DNA from: Bacillota bacterium
GTDB taxonomy: Bacteria; Bacillota; Clostridia; Christensenellales; CAG-138
DNA length: 64,000 bases
Direction of reading: 5' to 3'
NCBI GenBank assembly: GCA_023390655.1
Contig: JAEWCL010000020.1
Location: 1-64,000 of the forward strand
Positions 8,584 through 17,268 of the stretch are shown piece after piece. Under the pieces are notes generated by a model that did not search any database, was not told where the DNA came from, and was given only the letters and a program-made list of their open reading frames with translations. The first letter of the stretch is position 1, and every line of letters begins with the position of its first letter. The position numbers were made by a program, and so were the translations under genes.

Positions 8584-9810
8584 ATGAAGAAGATACTCTG
8601 TACGGTACTTGCCCTCGTTTTCGTGCTCAGCCTCGTGGCAGGCTGCAGCAATGGGAACGCACCCGCAAACACGCCCGCTCCCGCAGAAACCTCGGGCGGT
8701 GCTGCCCCCGCTTCCCCCTCCGATGATGGGCAGGACACGCCCGCTGCCACGGCTGCTTACAAAATTGGCGGTACCGGCCCCCTGACCGGCGGCGCTGCCA
8801 TCTACGGCAACGCTGCAAAGAACGGCGCGCAGATCGCGGTTGACGAAATCAACGCTCTGGGCGGCATCCAGTTCGAACTCAAGTATGAGGATGACGAGCA
8901 TGACGCCGAAAAGGCAGTCAATGCCTACAACACCCTCAAGGACTGGGGCATGCAGATTTCCCTTGGTTCCGTCACCAGCACCCCCTGTGTTGCTACGAGC
9001 GCCGAAACCTTTGCAGACAGGATCTTTGCCCTCACGCCTTCCGCTTCCGCAACTGCGGTCATCGAAGGCAAGGATAATATGTATCAGATGTGCTTTACCG
9101 ATCCCAACCAGGGCTCCGCTTCCGCACAGTACATCTTTGACAAGCAGCTTGGCACAAAGATCGCCGTCATCTACAAGAACGACGACGTTTACTCCAAGGG
9201 CATCTACAGCACGTTTGAAAGCAAAGCCAAGGAACTTGGCCTGACCATCGTTTCCACCACCACCTTCACCGAGGACAGCCAGACCGACTTCTCCGTTCAG
9301 CTGACCGATGCGAAGAAGAACGGCGCGGACCTTGTGTTCCTGCCCATCTACTATACGCCCGCTTCCCTAATCTTCCAGCAGGCAAAGGCGATGGACTATG
9401 CGCCCAAATACTTCGGCGTGGACGGCATGGACGGCATCCTCACGCTCGAATCCTTTGATGCTTCCCTGGCGGAAGGCGTCATGCTGCTCACCCCATTCAA
9501 TGCGGACTCCACCGATGCGCGCACCGCAGGCTTTGTGAGCAAGTATAAGGAAGCCTACGGCGAAACCCCCAACCAGTTCGCTGCGGATGGCTATGACTGT
9601 GTATACGCCTACAAGGCCGCGCTTGAGGCTGCCGGCTGCACGCCCGATATGAGCGCTGCCGATATCTGCGAAAAGCTGGTTGCGACATTCTCCACCATCA
9701 CCTTTGACGGCCTGACCGGCGATGGCATGACCTGGGCCGCCACCGGAGAAGTCTCCAAGAGCCCCAAGGGCATGGTCATCCAGAGCGGCGCTTACGTCGG
9801 CATGGACTAA
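8584..9810 (+). CDS. livJ: Branched-chain amino acid ABC transporter, substrate-binding lipoprotein
   Basis: 408 residues. A type II signal peptide ends in SLVAGC, so the protein is lipid-anchored outside the membrane; a short Ala/Pro-rich spacer follows. The mature part begins KIGGTGPLTGGAAIYG and contains AVDEINALGGI and the DWGMQISLGSVTSTPCVA pocket region, the hallmarks of type I Leu/Ile/Val-binding proteins. It captures the substrate and delivers it to the LivHM channel. A hairpin at 9841-9878 separates it from the channel and ATPase genes, allowing higher expression of the binding protein. Branched-chain amino acids are the family default; other amides or urea remain possible. Confidence 0.9.
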   Translation: MKKILCTVLALVFVLSLVAGCSNGNAPANTPAPAETSGGAAPASPSDDGQDTPAATAAYKIGGTGPLTGGAAIYGNAAKNGAQIAVDEINALGGIQFELKYEDDEHDAEKAVNAYNTLKDWGMQISLGSVTSTPCVATSAETFADRIFALTPSASATAVIEGKDNMYQMCFTDPNQGSASAQYIFDKQLGTKIAVIYKNDDVYSKGIYSTFESKAKELGLTIVSTTTFTEDSQTDFSVQLTDAKKNGADLVFLPIYYTPASLIFQQAKAMDYAPKYFGVDGMDGILTLESFDASLAEGVMLLTPFNADSTDARTAGFVSKYKEAYGETPNQFAADGYDCVYAYKAALEAAGCTPDMSAADICEKLVATFSTITFDGLTGDGMTWAATGEVSKSPKGMVIQSGAYVGMD

Positions 9811-9840
9811 GCCGCTATTCGCCCTTTCATTGTTTGAAAA

Positions 9841-9878
9841 GAAGAGAGGGCTGTCGAGCAAACTCGGCAGTCCTCTTC
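9841..9878 (+). terminator. Hairpin between livJ and livH, leaky terminator or processing site
   Basis: GAAGAGAGGGCTGTCGAG pairs with CTCGGCAGTCCTCTTC around a CAAA loop, with one bulge. There is no clean T run, so read-through into livH is likely; such hairpins often stabilise the upstream binding-protein message. Confidence 0.6.
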
Positions 9879-9960
9879 CTTCCATTTACGGGTTACAAAA
9901 GATGTGAACTTTGCGCTCCATTTTCGGGAATGCGTGAAGAGAAATGAGGGGATACCGGTT

Positions 9961-10842
9961 ATGACATTTCTCTCCTATCTGATCAGCGGTATAAGCCTGG
10001 GAAGCGTTTATGCAATCATCGCATTGGGCTATACGATGGTCTATGGCATTGCAAAAATGCTCAACTTTGCCCATGGCGACGTCATCATGATCGGCGCTTA
10101 TATCTGTTTCTTCGCCACCTCCCGCTGGGGGCTGCCCCCTCTTATCGGGGTAGTGCTGGCGATGATCGTGTGTACGACGCTGGGCGTCGTCATAGAGCGC
10201 ACGGCATATAAGCCGTTACGCTCGGCGCCCTCGCTCGCGGTGCTGATCACCGCGATCGGCATGAGCTATTTTTTGCAGAACTCCGCGCAATTGCTGTGGA
10301 GCTCCAACCCCAAGGTGTTTACGCCGGTCGTCTCCGAGGCGTCCCTCAAGCTGTTTCGGGGCGAGCTTTCCATATCGTTTATTGCCATCGCTACGGTGGC
10401 CGCCTGCGTTGTGATCATGGCGGCGCTGACGTGGTTTACAAAGAATACAAAAATGGGCAAGGCAATGCGCGCCTGCTCCGAGGATAAGGGTGCTGCGCAG
10501 CTGATGGGGATCAATGTGAACCTGACCATCTCCGTCACCTTTGCGATCGGCTCAGCGCTTGCGGCAATCGCGGGCGTGCTTCTCTGCTCCGCTTACCCGA
10601 CGCTGATGCCCACCACGGGCTCCATGCCCGGTATCAAGGCGTTTACCGCCGCCGTGTTCGGCGGCATCGGCTCCATCCCCGGCGCGATGCTTGGCGGCAT
10701 ACTGCTCGGCATCATTGAGATATTCGGCAAGGGCTATGTGTCTACACAGCTTTCCGACGCGATCGTGTTCGCCGTCCTCATCATCATCCTGCTGGTCAAG
10801 CCCGCCGGGCTTCTGGGCAAGCAGGTCAGCGAGAAAGTTTGA
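9961..10842 (+). CDS. livH: Branched-chain amino acid ABC transporter permease LivH
   Basis: 293 residues from the ATG at 9961, preceded by GAGGGG; the frame opens upstream but without a ribosome site. The family signature SLGSVYAIIALGYTMVYGI and LNFAHGDVIMIGAY is at the N-terminus, and the PGIKAFTAAVFGGIGSIPGA coupling loop is near residues 220-240. About eight membrane helices. It pairs with LivM to form the membrane channel. The next gene begins nine bases after its stop. Confidence 0.94.
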   Translation: MTFLSYLISGISLGSVYAIIALGYTMVYGIAKMLNFAHGDVIMIGAYICFFATSRWGLPPLIGVVLAMIVCTTLGVVIERTAYKPLRSAPSLAVLITAIGMSYFLQNSAQLLWSSNPKVFTPVVSEASLKLFRGELSISFIAIATVAACVVIMAALTWFTKNTKMGKAMRACSEDKGAAQLMGINVNLTISVTFAIGSALAAIAGVLLCSAYPTLMPTTGSMPGIKAFTAAVFGGIGSIPGAMLGGILLGIIEIFGKGYVSTQLSDAIVFAVLIIILLVKPAGLLGKQVSEKV

Positions 10843-10851
10843 GGTAACGGT

Positions 10852-11919
10852 ATGAAAAAAATGAGCAAGGCCGCGCGCACCAACATTCTGACCTACGGCT
10901 TCGTCGCCGCCGCGTTTATCGCACTCCAGCTGCTCATCAGCAGCGGCAACATCACGTCCTCGCTGCAGGGGCAGCTCGTCCCGATCTGCGCGTATGTGGT
11001 GATGGCGGTATCGCTGAACCTGACGGTAGGGGTGCTCGGCGAACTTTCCCTGGGACATGCGGGATTTATGAGCATCGGTGCGTTTGTGGGCGCCGTGACC
11101 TGTATCGGGTTACAGAACGCCATTCCTTTGGCGCCCGTGCGTCTGGGCATCTCGATGATCATCGGCGCCATCTGCGCGGGTGCTGCGGGCGTCCTGATCG
11201 GCATTCCCGTATTGCGCTTGCGGGGCGACTATCTGGCGATCGTTACGCTGGCGTTTGGCGAAATCATTAAAAACATCATCAACTGCCTCTATGTGGGCGT
11301 GGACAGCCGGGGGCTTCATATCAGCTTCCTCACGAGTGCCGATGCGCTCAACCTTCAGGAAGGCGGGCGGGTGATTATCGACGGGCCCATGGGCATTTCC
11401 GGCATCACGAAGGCCTCCACCTTTACCACCGGATTTATTCTGATCCTCGTCACCCTGTTTGTCGTGCTCAACCTCATCAACAGCCGTTCCGGGCGGGCCA
11501 TCATGGCGCTCAGGGACAACCGCATTGCTGCGGAGAGCGTGGGGATTCCTGTAACGAAGTATAAGATGATGGCGTTTGTCGTCTCGGCGGCGCTTGCCGG
11601 CGCTGCAGGCACGCTGTACGCCATGAACTACTCTACCATCGTTGCAAGCAAGTTTAACTTCAACACTTCGATACTCGTGCTGGTATTTGTGGTATTGGGC
11701 GGGCTTGGCAATATCCTGGGCTCCGTCATTGCAGCCGCCGTACTGACCGTCCTTCCGGAGTTGTTGCGTGAATTCAACGACTACCGGATGCTGGTATACG
11801 CGATTGTGCTGATCCTGGTGATGCTTGCTACCAACAATGAGAACATCAAGACATTGATTGGCCGTATCAGGCGCAGCATACGTCCTGCGGCAAGCACGAA
11901 AGGAGGGAACGGCAAATGA
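10852..11919 (+). CDS. livM: Branched-chain amino acid ABC transporter permease LivM
   Basis: 355 residues. Second channel subunit: LNLTVGVLGELSLGHAGFM, RLRGDYLAIVTLAFGEI and the YALNY-equivalent YAMNYSTI segment are all typical of LivM, as is VVLGGLGNILGSVIAA before the last helices. The ATG follows TGAGGTAACGGT. The stop overlaps the livG start by four bases. Confidence 0.94.
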   Translation: MKKMSKAARTNILTYGFVAAAFIALQLLISSGNITSSLQGQLVPICAYVVMAVSLNLTVGVLGELSLGHAGFMSIGAFVGAVTCIGLQNAIPLAPVRLGISMIIGAICAGAAGVLIGIPVLRLRGDYLAIVTLAFGEIIKNIINCLYVGVDSRGLHISFLTSADALNLQEGGRVIIDGPMGISGITKASTFTTGFILILVTLFVVLNLINSRSGRAIMALRDNRIAAESVGIPVTKYKMMAFVVSAALAGAAGTLYAMNYSTIVASKFNFNTSILVLVFVVLGGLGNILGSVIAAAVLTVLPELLREFNDYRMLVYAIVLILVMLATNNENIKTLIGRIRRSIRPAASTKGGNGK

Positions 11920-12761
11920 GCAAGCGGCCCGAGACAAAGCTGGTCCCCGTACCCTCTACCAACATCATCCCGGAGCGCGACGTAGGCAAGCCGCCGATTC
12001 TTGAGGCGCGCCATCTGGGCATTGATTTCGGCGGGCTGACCGCTGTGGACGAATTTGACATGGCCATCGGCCGTACGGAAATCGCCGGGCTCATCGGCCC
12101 CAACGGCGCGGGAAAGACGACGGTATTCAACCTGTTGACCAAGGTGTACCAGCCCACCCGCGGTACCATACTGCTCGATGGACGCGATACCTACAACATG
12201 AATACCGTCCAGGTCAACAGGTTCGGTATTGCCCGTACGTTCCAGAATATCCGGCTGTTTTCCAGCCTGACGGTGGAGGACAATGTCAAGCTGGGACTCC
12301 ATAACCACATCAACTATGGTATGTGGCGCGGCATCTTCCGCCTTCCCGGTTACTGGAAGGGCGAAAAACAGGCGCATGAGCGGGCGTTGGAGCTGCTTTC
12401 CATATTCGATATGCAGGATATGGCCAAGTACCAGGCGGGATCGCTCCCCTATGGCGCGCAGCGCAGGCTTGAGATCGTCCGGGCGCTTGCCACAAAACCC
12501 TCGCTGCTGCTGTTGGACGAGCCCGCGGCGGGCATGAACCCTTCGGAAACGGCGGAGCTGATGGAAAATATCGTTAAGGTGCGCGATACCTTTGAGATCG
12601 CCATTATGCTCATCGAGCATGATATGAACCTGGTGATGGGCATTTGCGAGGGCATCTGCGTACTCAACTTCGGCAAGGTCATCGCCAAGGGTACCCCCAG
12701 CGAGATCCAGAACAACCCCGAGGTCATCGAGGCGTATCTGGGCAAGAGGAGGGAGAACTGA
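11916..12761 (+). CDS. livG: Branched-chain amino acid ABC transporter ATPase LivG
   Basis: 281 residues. Walker A is GPNGAGKTT, the Q-loop is RTFQNIRLF, and the family's degenerate signature region reads LPYGAQRRLEIVRALA; Walker B is LLLLDEPAAGMNP, followed by the switch histidine in LIEHDMNLVM. The N-terminal 30 residues form a short extension. It couples ATP hydrolysis to transport with LivF. The start overlaps the livM stop; livF begins four bases downstream. Confidence 0.95.
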   Translation: MSKRPETKLVPVPSTNIIPERDVGKPPILEARHLGIDFGGLTAVDEFDMAIGRTEIAGLIGPNGAGKTTVFNLLTKVYQPTRGTILLDGRDTYNMNTVQVNRFGIARTFQNIRLFSSLTVEDNVKLGLHNHINYGMWRGIFRLPGYWKGEKQAHERALELLSIFDMQDMAKYQAGSLPYGAQRRLEIVRALATKPSLLLLDEPAAGMNPSETAELMENIVKVRDTFEIAIMLIEHDMNLVMGICEGICVLNFGKVIAKGTPSEIQNNPEVIEAYLGKRREN

Positions 12762-12765
12762 CGCC

Positions 12766-13464
12766 ATGCTGAAAATTGACAACATCAACGTTTATTACGG
12801 CTCCATACATGCCATCAAGGACGTCTCTCTGGAGGTCAACCAGGGGGAGATCGTTACTCTCATCGGCGCAAACGGCGCAGGGAAGAGTACGGTGCTTAAA
12901 ACCATCTCCGGCCTGCTGCGTACAAAGACGGGCGGCATCAGCTTTATGGGCGAGGGGATTTCGGCCCTTGCACCCCATAAGATTGTGGAGCGCGGGCTTG
13001 CGCAGGTGCCCGAGGGCAGGCGTATTTTCCTGCAGATGAGCGTGCACGACAATCTGGAAATGGGCGCTTATACGCGGACGGGCGCGATCGAAAGCGATCT
13101 TGAAGAGGTCTATGCCCGGTTCCCGCGGCTCCTTGAACGCCGCAGGCAGGTGGCGGGAACCCTTTCCGGCGGGGAACAGCAGATGCTGGCGATGGGCCGC
13201 GCGCTCATGAGCCGCCCCAAGCTTTTGATGCTCGACGAACCCAGTATGGGCCTTGCGCCCATATTGGTGGAGCAGATTTTTGAGATCATCAGCGAGCTGC
13301 ACAAGGCAGGCACCACCATACTCCTGGTGGAGCAGAACGCGCAGATGGCGCTTTCCATTGCGGACAGGGCCTATGTGCTTGAAACCGGCAGCATCGCCAT
13401 CTCCGGCACCGGCAAGGAACTTTCTGAAAGCGACGAAATCCGAAAGGCGTATCTTGGCGGATGA
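12766..13464 (+). CDS. livF: Branched-chain amino acid ABC transporter ATPase LivF
   Basis: 232 residues, family length. Walker A GANGAGKST, signature LSGGEQQMLAMGRAL, Walker B KLLMLDEPSMGLAP and switch LLVEQNAQMAL are all intact, as is the RRIFLQMSVHDNLEMG Q-loop segment. Last gene of the liv operon; a modest hairpin with a T run follows at 13522-13560. Confidence 0.95.
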   Translation: MLKIDNINVYYGSIHAIKDVSLEVNQGEIVTLIGANGAGKSTVLKTISGLLRTKTGGISFMGEGISALAPHKIVERGLAQVPEGRRIFLQMSVHDNLEMGAYTRTGAIESDLEEVYARFPRLLERRRQVAGTLSGGEQQMLAMGRALMSRPKLLMLDEPSMGLAPILVEQIFEIISELHKAGTTILLVEQNAQMALSIADRAYVLETGSIAISGTGKELSESDEIRKAYLGG

Positions 13465-13521
13465 AGAAAGCGCTGCTCCCACACGGTAATGGATGGGGAC
13501 GGATACTATAATCATGATTGC

Positions 13522-13560
13522 AAAAGAGCTTTTGATGCGGATCGGGGGCTCTTTTTCTTT
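13522..13560 (+). terminator. Probable terminator after livF
   Basis: AAAAGAGC (13522-13529) pairs with GCTCTTTT (13548-13555) over an 18-base loop and runs into more Ts. The long loop makes it weaker than the others in the window. Confidence 0.5.
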
Positions 13561-13657
13561 CCGCGGGATGCCGCGGCCAAATCGATGCGGCGGGACCGAT
13601 CTTGTATGCATGCGATTTTCGCCTTAGGCGCGGATTATCCCATATCCGCTGCGCTTC

Positions 13658-13668
13658 TATGGTATAAT
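13658..13668 (+). promoter_or_regulatory. Extended -10 promoter for the PAS-phosphatase gene
   Basis: TGG immediately precedes TATAAT (13663-13668), giving the TGnTATAAT extended -10 form. No good -35 is seen. It lies 43 bases upstream of the ATG at 13711, supporting that start over the longer open frame. Confidence 0.65.
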
Positions 13669-13710
13669 ATACGGCATAAGAGCCTAAAGCCCGTACATTG
13701 GAGACTGCTG

Positions 13711-14844
13711 ATGAGAAATGTGGAAATGATGAGCAAAACAATCGCCGATCTGGTCGATGACCATGTCCTGGTATGCGATGCGGACGGGCGGATTGTGTTC
13801 TCCAACCGGTCGATGCAGTCTTATTTGGGGTACATGGAATCCGAGTTGGAGCAAAAACAAGTATCTGATCTCATTGCGGAAGGGGACCGCGATAAGTTCC
13901 GGGATTTGCTCAACAACGCGTCGGAAGCGACCTCTGGCCCGGACGAGCTTATATGGAACGGGAAGCACGGCGTGCGGAAGCTGCACATGAAATGTGCCCG
14001 GCAAAACGGCCTATCTTATCTCTTTGGCAATGAGATTTACGCGGAGTACGAACGCATACAAAAAAGGCTGGATATTGAGATTGCGAACGCCATCAAAATC
14101 CATAAGCGTTCGCTGCCGGAGCGCCTTCCCAAAACGGAAACGCTTTCTTTTGCTTCCCTCTATCTCCCGGCGGAGGAGCTGGGAGGGGACATCTTTGATA
14201 TCTTCAAGGTGGACAATGGGCTGCTGAGCGACTATTTTGAACAATATGTATGCTTTGTGGCCGATGTATCGGGGCATGGATTGGACAGCGCCATGCTGGC
14301 GATCTTTGTAAAGGATACGATCAGAAGCTTCTTCCTGCTCAAGCACACGCCGGGGCAGGTGCTCTCCCCCAAGGAAATTATGTATTTTCTGATTGAACAG
14401 TATATCAAAGAAGGCTATCCGGAAGAGTATCTGGTCTGCCTGTTCATCGCCGTTTTTGATTTGAAAACAAACGAGCTGACGTACTGCAATGCAGGCTTGC
14501 ATACGTGCCCGCTTCTAGCCGGCGGCGGCGGAGAAGTGACGGAACTCAGCCAAGTGGGCTTGCCGGTTTCGACCGGGCTGGATGCAGTCTTGCTCAAGTA
14601 TACGGATACTTCATGCGGGCTGCTTCCGGGAATGACGCTGTTTATGATGTCCGACGGCCTGCCGGAACAACGGACCAATGATGTGTTTTATGAAGAGCGG
14701 CTCAGGACGCTGATTGCAGAGCTTCACAGCATGGAGCCGGATACGATTGTCCGGAGCATTCATGCGGATGTCATCGATTTTCTAGAGAACGGAAAGATCA
14801 GAGATGATATCACCTTGGTTGTAGCAAAGCTGGCGCAGCCATAA
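13711..14844 (+). CDS. PAS domain - SpoIIE/RsbU-type PP2C serine phosphatase
   Basis: 377 residues from the ATG at 13711, set by the promoter and GGAG upstream. Residues about 1-105 form a PAS sensor (HVLVCDADGRIVFSNRSM then GYMESELEQKQVSDLI). A short linker precedes the SpoIIE-type phosphatase domain (about 135-375), with ELGGDIFDIF and CFVADVSGHGLDSAM carrying the metal-binding acidic residues and MTLFMMSDGLPEQ the later aspartate. Such proteins dephosphorylate anti-anti-sigma factors in partner-switching stress pathways. No kinase, STAS protein or sigma factor lies nearby, so the partner is unknown. Confidence 0.85.
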   Translation: MRNVEMMSKTIADLVDDHVLVCDADGRIVFSNRSMQSYLGYMESELEQKQVSDLIAEGDRDKFRDLLNNASEATSGPDELIWNGKHGVRKLHMKCARQNGLSYLFGNEIYAEYERIQKRLDIEIANAIKIHKRSLPERLPKTETLSFASLYLPAEELGGDIFDIFKVDNGLLSDYFEQYVCFVADVSGHGLDSAMLAIFVKDTIRSFFLLKHTPGQVLSPKEIMYFLIEQYIKEGYPEEYLVCLFIAVFDLKTNELTYCNAGLHTCPLLAGGGGEVTELSQVGLPVSTGLDAVLLKYTDTSCGLLPGMTLFMMSDGLPEQRTNDVFYEERLRTLIAELHSMEPDTIVRSIHADVIDFLENGKIRDDITLVVAKLAQP

Positions 14845-14887
14845 CCCAGCGTGGTGGACTTCAATTTATAAGGCGGAGGAAGACGGT

Positions 14888-15097
14888 ATGCAGCAGATAC
14901 TCGATGGCATTTTGGAAGCGATCGAAGATGAAATCAAAGCCCAGAAGCATTATGGGGCATTGAGCGAGAAGGTGGAGGATCCAAAATTGAAAAAGTTCTT
15001 CGAGCAATTGAAGATGGATGAAGTGAATCATGAGAGAATACTCCGCTCCCGCTATGAAGCCTTTGCAAAAGTGCTTGAGGTGAATAAAGGCAAATAA
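14888..15097 (+). CDS. Half-size ferritin-like (rubrerythrin-type) protein
   Basis: 69 residues with a strong ribosome site (GGCGGAGGAAG). The whole protein is two helices: EAIEDEIKAQKHYGALSEKV, then KLKKFFEQLKMDEVNHERIL. The ExxxxxxY and DEVNHE elements match one half of a rubrerythrin four-helix bundle, so a complete diiron site would need a dimer. There is no rubredoxin domain. Its role may be iron binding or peroxide defence, but this is inferred from fold only. It follows the phosphatase gene by 43 bases and may share its transcript. Confidence 0.72.
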   Translation: MQQILDGILEAIEDEIKAQKHYGALSEKVEDPKLKKFFEQLKMDEVNHERILRSRYEAFAKVLEVNKGK

Positions 15098-15167
15098 GCC
15101 GTCCTGCAATGAGGCGTTGGGGAGAAGATTGCCGCCATGCTGGAAAGCTGTATAATATGACATCAAC

Positions 15168-15203
15168 TAAAAAGGCCGCCGCTTTTTGAAAAGCGGCGGC
15201 CTT
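15168..15203 (-). terminator. Terminator of the TrpXYZ-type ABC operon
   Basis: AAGGCCGCCGCTTTT and AAAAGCGGCGGCCTT form a long stem; read on the minus strand it is followed by five Ts, so it ends the ABC ATPase transcript. It may also stop plus-strand transcripts. Confidence 0.85.
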
Positions 15204-15217
15204 GTACGTGGCCTGCA

Positions 15218-16012
15218 TCAGGAAAGCAGCATTTTGTCGTTTGCCTCGTCCGAACCGCTGACACGGCCAAACATGTCCAGCAGCTTTTCCACCGTCAGCT
15301 TCTTCTTTTCCTCGCCTGCGATATCGATGACCACGCGTCCCTCATACAGCATAGCCAGACGGTTGCCGTGGGTGATGGCGTCCTTCATGTTATGCGTAAT
15401 CATCAGCGTGGTGAGCTGATCGCGCTCGATGATTTTCTTGGTGGTATCGAGCACCTTCGCGGCGGTCTTGGGATCCAATGCGGCGGTGTGCTCATCGAGC
15501 AGCAGCAGCTTGGGCTTTTTGAGCGTGGCCATCAAAAGGGTAAGCGCCTGGCGCTGCCCGCCGGACAATAATCCAACCTTCGAGGTCAGGCGGTGCTCCA
15601 GCCCCAAATCCAGCGTTGCAAGCAGCTCACGGTAGCGCTCGCGCTCCTTGGCGGTAATGCCCCAGCGCAGGGTACGGGGCTGGCCGCGGCGCAGGGCAAG
15701 CGCAAGATTTTCCTCAATACCCATGCTGGCGGCGGTGCCCATCATGGGGTCCTGGAATACCCGGCCGATCAGTGCGGCGCGCTTAAATTCCGGCAGGTAG
15801 GTAACATCCTGCCCGCCGATGAGGATTTGTCCGTCATCCACAGAGAACACGCCGGCTACGGCATTGAGCATGGTAGACTTGCCCGCGCCGTTGCCGCCGA
15901 TAACGGCGACAAAATCGCCATCGTTGAGCGTGAGGGAAAGGCCGCTTAACGCAATCTTTTCATTGACGGTATTGGGGTTAAAGGTTTTGCTGATGCTTTT
16001 GATTTCAAGCAT
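15218..16012 (-). CDS. ABC transporter ATPase (TrpZ-type)
   Basis: 264 residues. Walker A GGNGAGKST, Q-loop VFQDPMMGTAASMGIEENL, signature LSGGQRQALTLLMA, Walker B PKLLLLDEHTAALDP with an unusual histidine after DE, and switch histidine MITHNMKDAI. The DEHTAALDP variant and the MGIEENLALA stretch are typical of the uptake systems that use an ABC_sub_bind-type binding protein. It overlaps the upstream permease gene by eight bases. Confidence 0.88.
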   Translation of the reverse strand: MLEIKSISKTFNPNTVNEKIALSGLSLTLNDGDFVAVIGGNGAGKSTMLNAVAGVFSVDDGQILIGGQDVTYLPEFKRAALIGRVFQDPMMGTAASMGIEENLALALRRGQPRTLRWGITAKERERYRELLATLDLGLEHRLTSKVGLLSGGQRQALTLLMATLKKPKLLLLDEHTAALDPKTAAKVLDTTKKIIERDQLTTLMITHNMKDAITHGNRLAMLYEGRVVIDIAGEEKKKLTVEKLLDMFGRVSGSDEANDKMLLS

Positions 16013-16955
16013 GGCCTGTCCCTCTTTTCTTACTGTGCTTAATTGGGAAGCCCTTGCTTTTCCAATACGGGAGGGCGAGGAAGACCGCTACCACAAGCGC
16101 AGAGAGCAGCTTGAGGTAGTTGGGGTCCAGGCGCAGCCAGAGGACGGCCTGCATGACCACATAGTAGATGATTGCGCCAATCACAACGGACAGCAGGCGC
16201 AGCGCAAAATTGCGGAAGATCTTTGCGAACAGCACCTGCCCGATGATGACGGCGGCGAGGCCGATCACGATCGCGCCGCGGCCCATGTTGATATCCGCAA
16301 AGCCGTTATACTGGGCAAGCAGCGCGCCGGAAAGCGCCACAATGCCGTTGGATAGCATCAACCCCAATACCTTGTTGAAGTTTGTGTTGATGCCCTGCGC
16401 CCGCGACATATTGAGGTTTGCGCCGGTCGCGCGGACAGAGCAGCCAAGCTCTGTGCCGAAAAACCAATACAGCAGCGCGATGATCACCACGACGAATGCG
16501 CCGCCCACCAGTATGGGCGACCAGAAGAAGGCGCGATCGCCCTTGATGACATCCTGCAGGTAGCGCAGCGAAACAAGAAGCGAATAGTTGTTGACATTGA
16601 TGGCCTGGTTGGCCTTGCCCATGATGGCAAGGTTGACCGACCATAGCCCCAGCTGTGTGAGAATGCCCGCGAGGATGGCGGAGATACCGCAGACGGTATG
16701 AAAAAAGCCTGTCACCAACCCGGTCAGCATGCCGACCAAGAAGGCGCACAGCAACGCAAACGAAACGTCATATCCAGATAAAAGCATCATTACGCATACG
16801 GCGCCGCCGGTGCAGAAAGAACCGTCCACCGTAAGGTCGGCGATGTCGAGTATTTTGTACGTCAGGTACACGCCGATCGCCATGATGCCCCAAATCAGTC
16901 CCTGCGACACGGCGCCCGGCAATTGGCTGAACAGTTCCAGCGGATTGAGTGCCAA
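16005..16955 (-). CDS. ABC transporter permease (TrpY-type)
   Basis: 316 residues with about eight membrane helices, of the LivH-like permease fold. IADLTVDGSFCTGGAVCVMM and MSRAQGINTNFNKVLGLMLSN match the permeases that accompany PF04392-type binding proteins. The start is TTG at 16955, preceded by GGGGGGATCAAC. A promoter-like pair lies just upstream at 16981-17008, so it may be transcribed apart from the binding protein gene. Substrate is unknown; related systems carry tryptophan or other aromatic compounds. Confidence 0.85.
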   Translation of the reverse strand: MALNPLELFSQLPGAVSQGLIWGIMAIGVYLTYKILDIADLTVDGSFCTGGAVCVMMLLSGYDVSFALLCAFLVGMLTGLVTGFFHTVCGISAILAGILTQLGLWSVNLAIMGKANQAINVNNYSLLVSLRYLQDVIKGDRAFFWSPILVGGAFVVVIIALLYWFFGTELGCSVRATGANLNMSRAQGINTNFNKVLGLMLSNGIVALSGALLAQYNGFADINMGRGAIVIGLAAVIIGQVLFAKIFRNFALRLLSVVIGAIIYYVVMQAVLWLRLDPNYLKLLSALVVAVFLALPYWKSKGFPIKHSKKRGTGHA

Positions 16956-16980
16956 GTTGATCCCCCCATAACAAGAATAT

Positions 16981-17008
16981 ATTATATACTCGTACTACTA
17001 TAACGCAA
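16981..17008 (-). promoter_or_regulatory. Probable internal promoter for the permease-ATPase pair
   Basis: On the minus strand TTGCGT (17003-17008) and TATAAT (16981-16986) are spaced by 16 bases. It lies downstream of two terminator hairpins, which explains how the last two genes could be expressed. Confidence 0.55.
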
Positions 17009-17177
17009 AACCTCGGAAAAGCAAACCCCTCTTGCCGGAGTCTGTCGAAAAAGCACCTGGAAGCTTCCATCCCTGCTGCCGGCAGTAGGCGCGGTGAGCA
17101 GTACCCCCGGCGCAAGGGCTTCCCGGCGGGAAACGCCGCCCCATAAGGGGTGCGGGCAGGTGCGCCCTGCCATCCTT

Positions 17178-17238
17178 AAAAAGTGCCCGCAGCACTTTTT
17201 TGACTAGAAAAACGGCAGGAAGAAAGACCTTCCTGCCG
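17178..17238 (-). terminator. Two consecutive terminator hairpins after the binding-protein gene
   Basis: CGGCAGGAAG/CTTCCTGCCG (17213-17222 with 17229-17238) is followed on the minus strand by five Ts. A second perfect 9-bp hairpin, AAAAAGTGC/GCACTTTTT, lies at 17178-17200. The rest of the 313-base gap to the permease gene (16956-17177) holds only the promoter-like pair. Confidence 0.8.
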
Positions 17239-17268
17239 CATGATCTCTGTAACTGGTTTCTAAAACGG

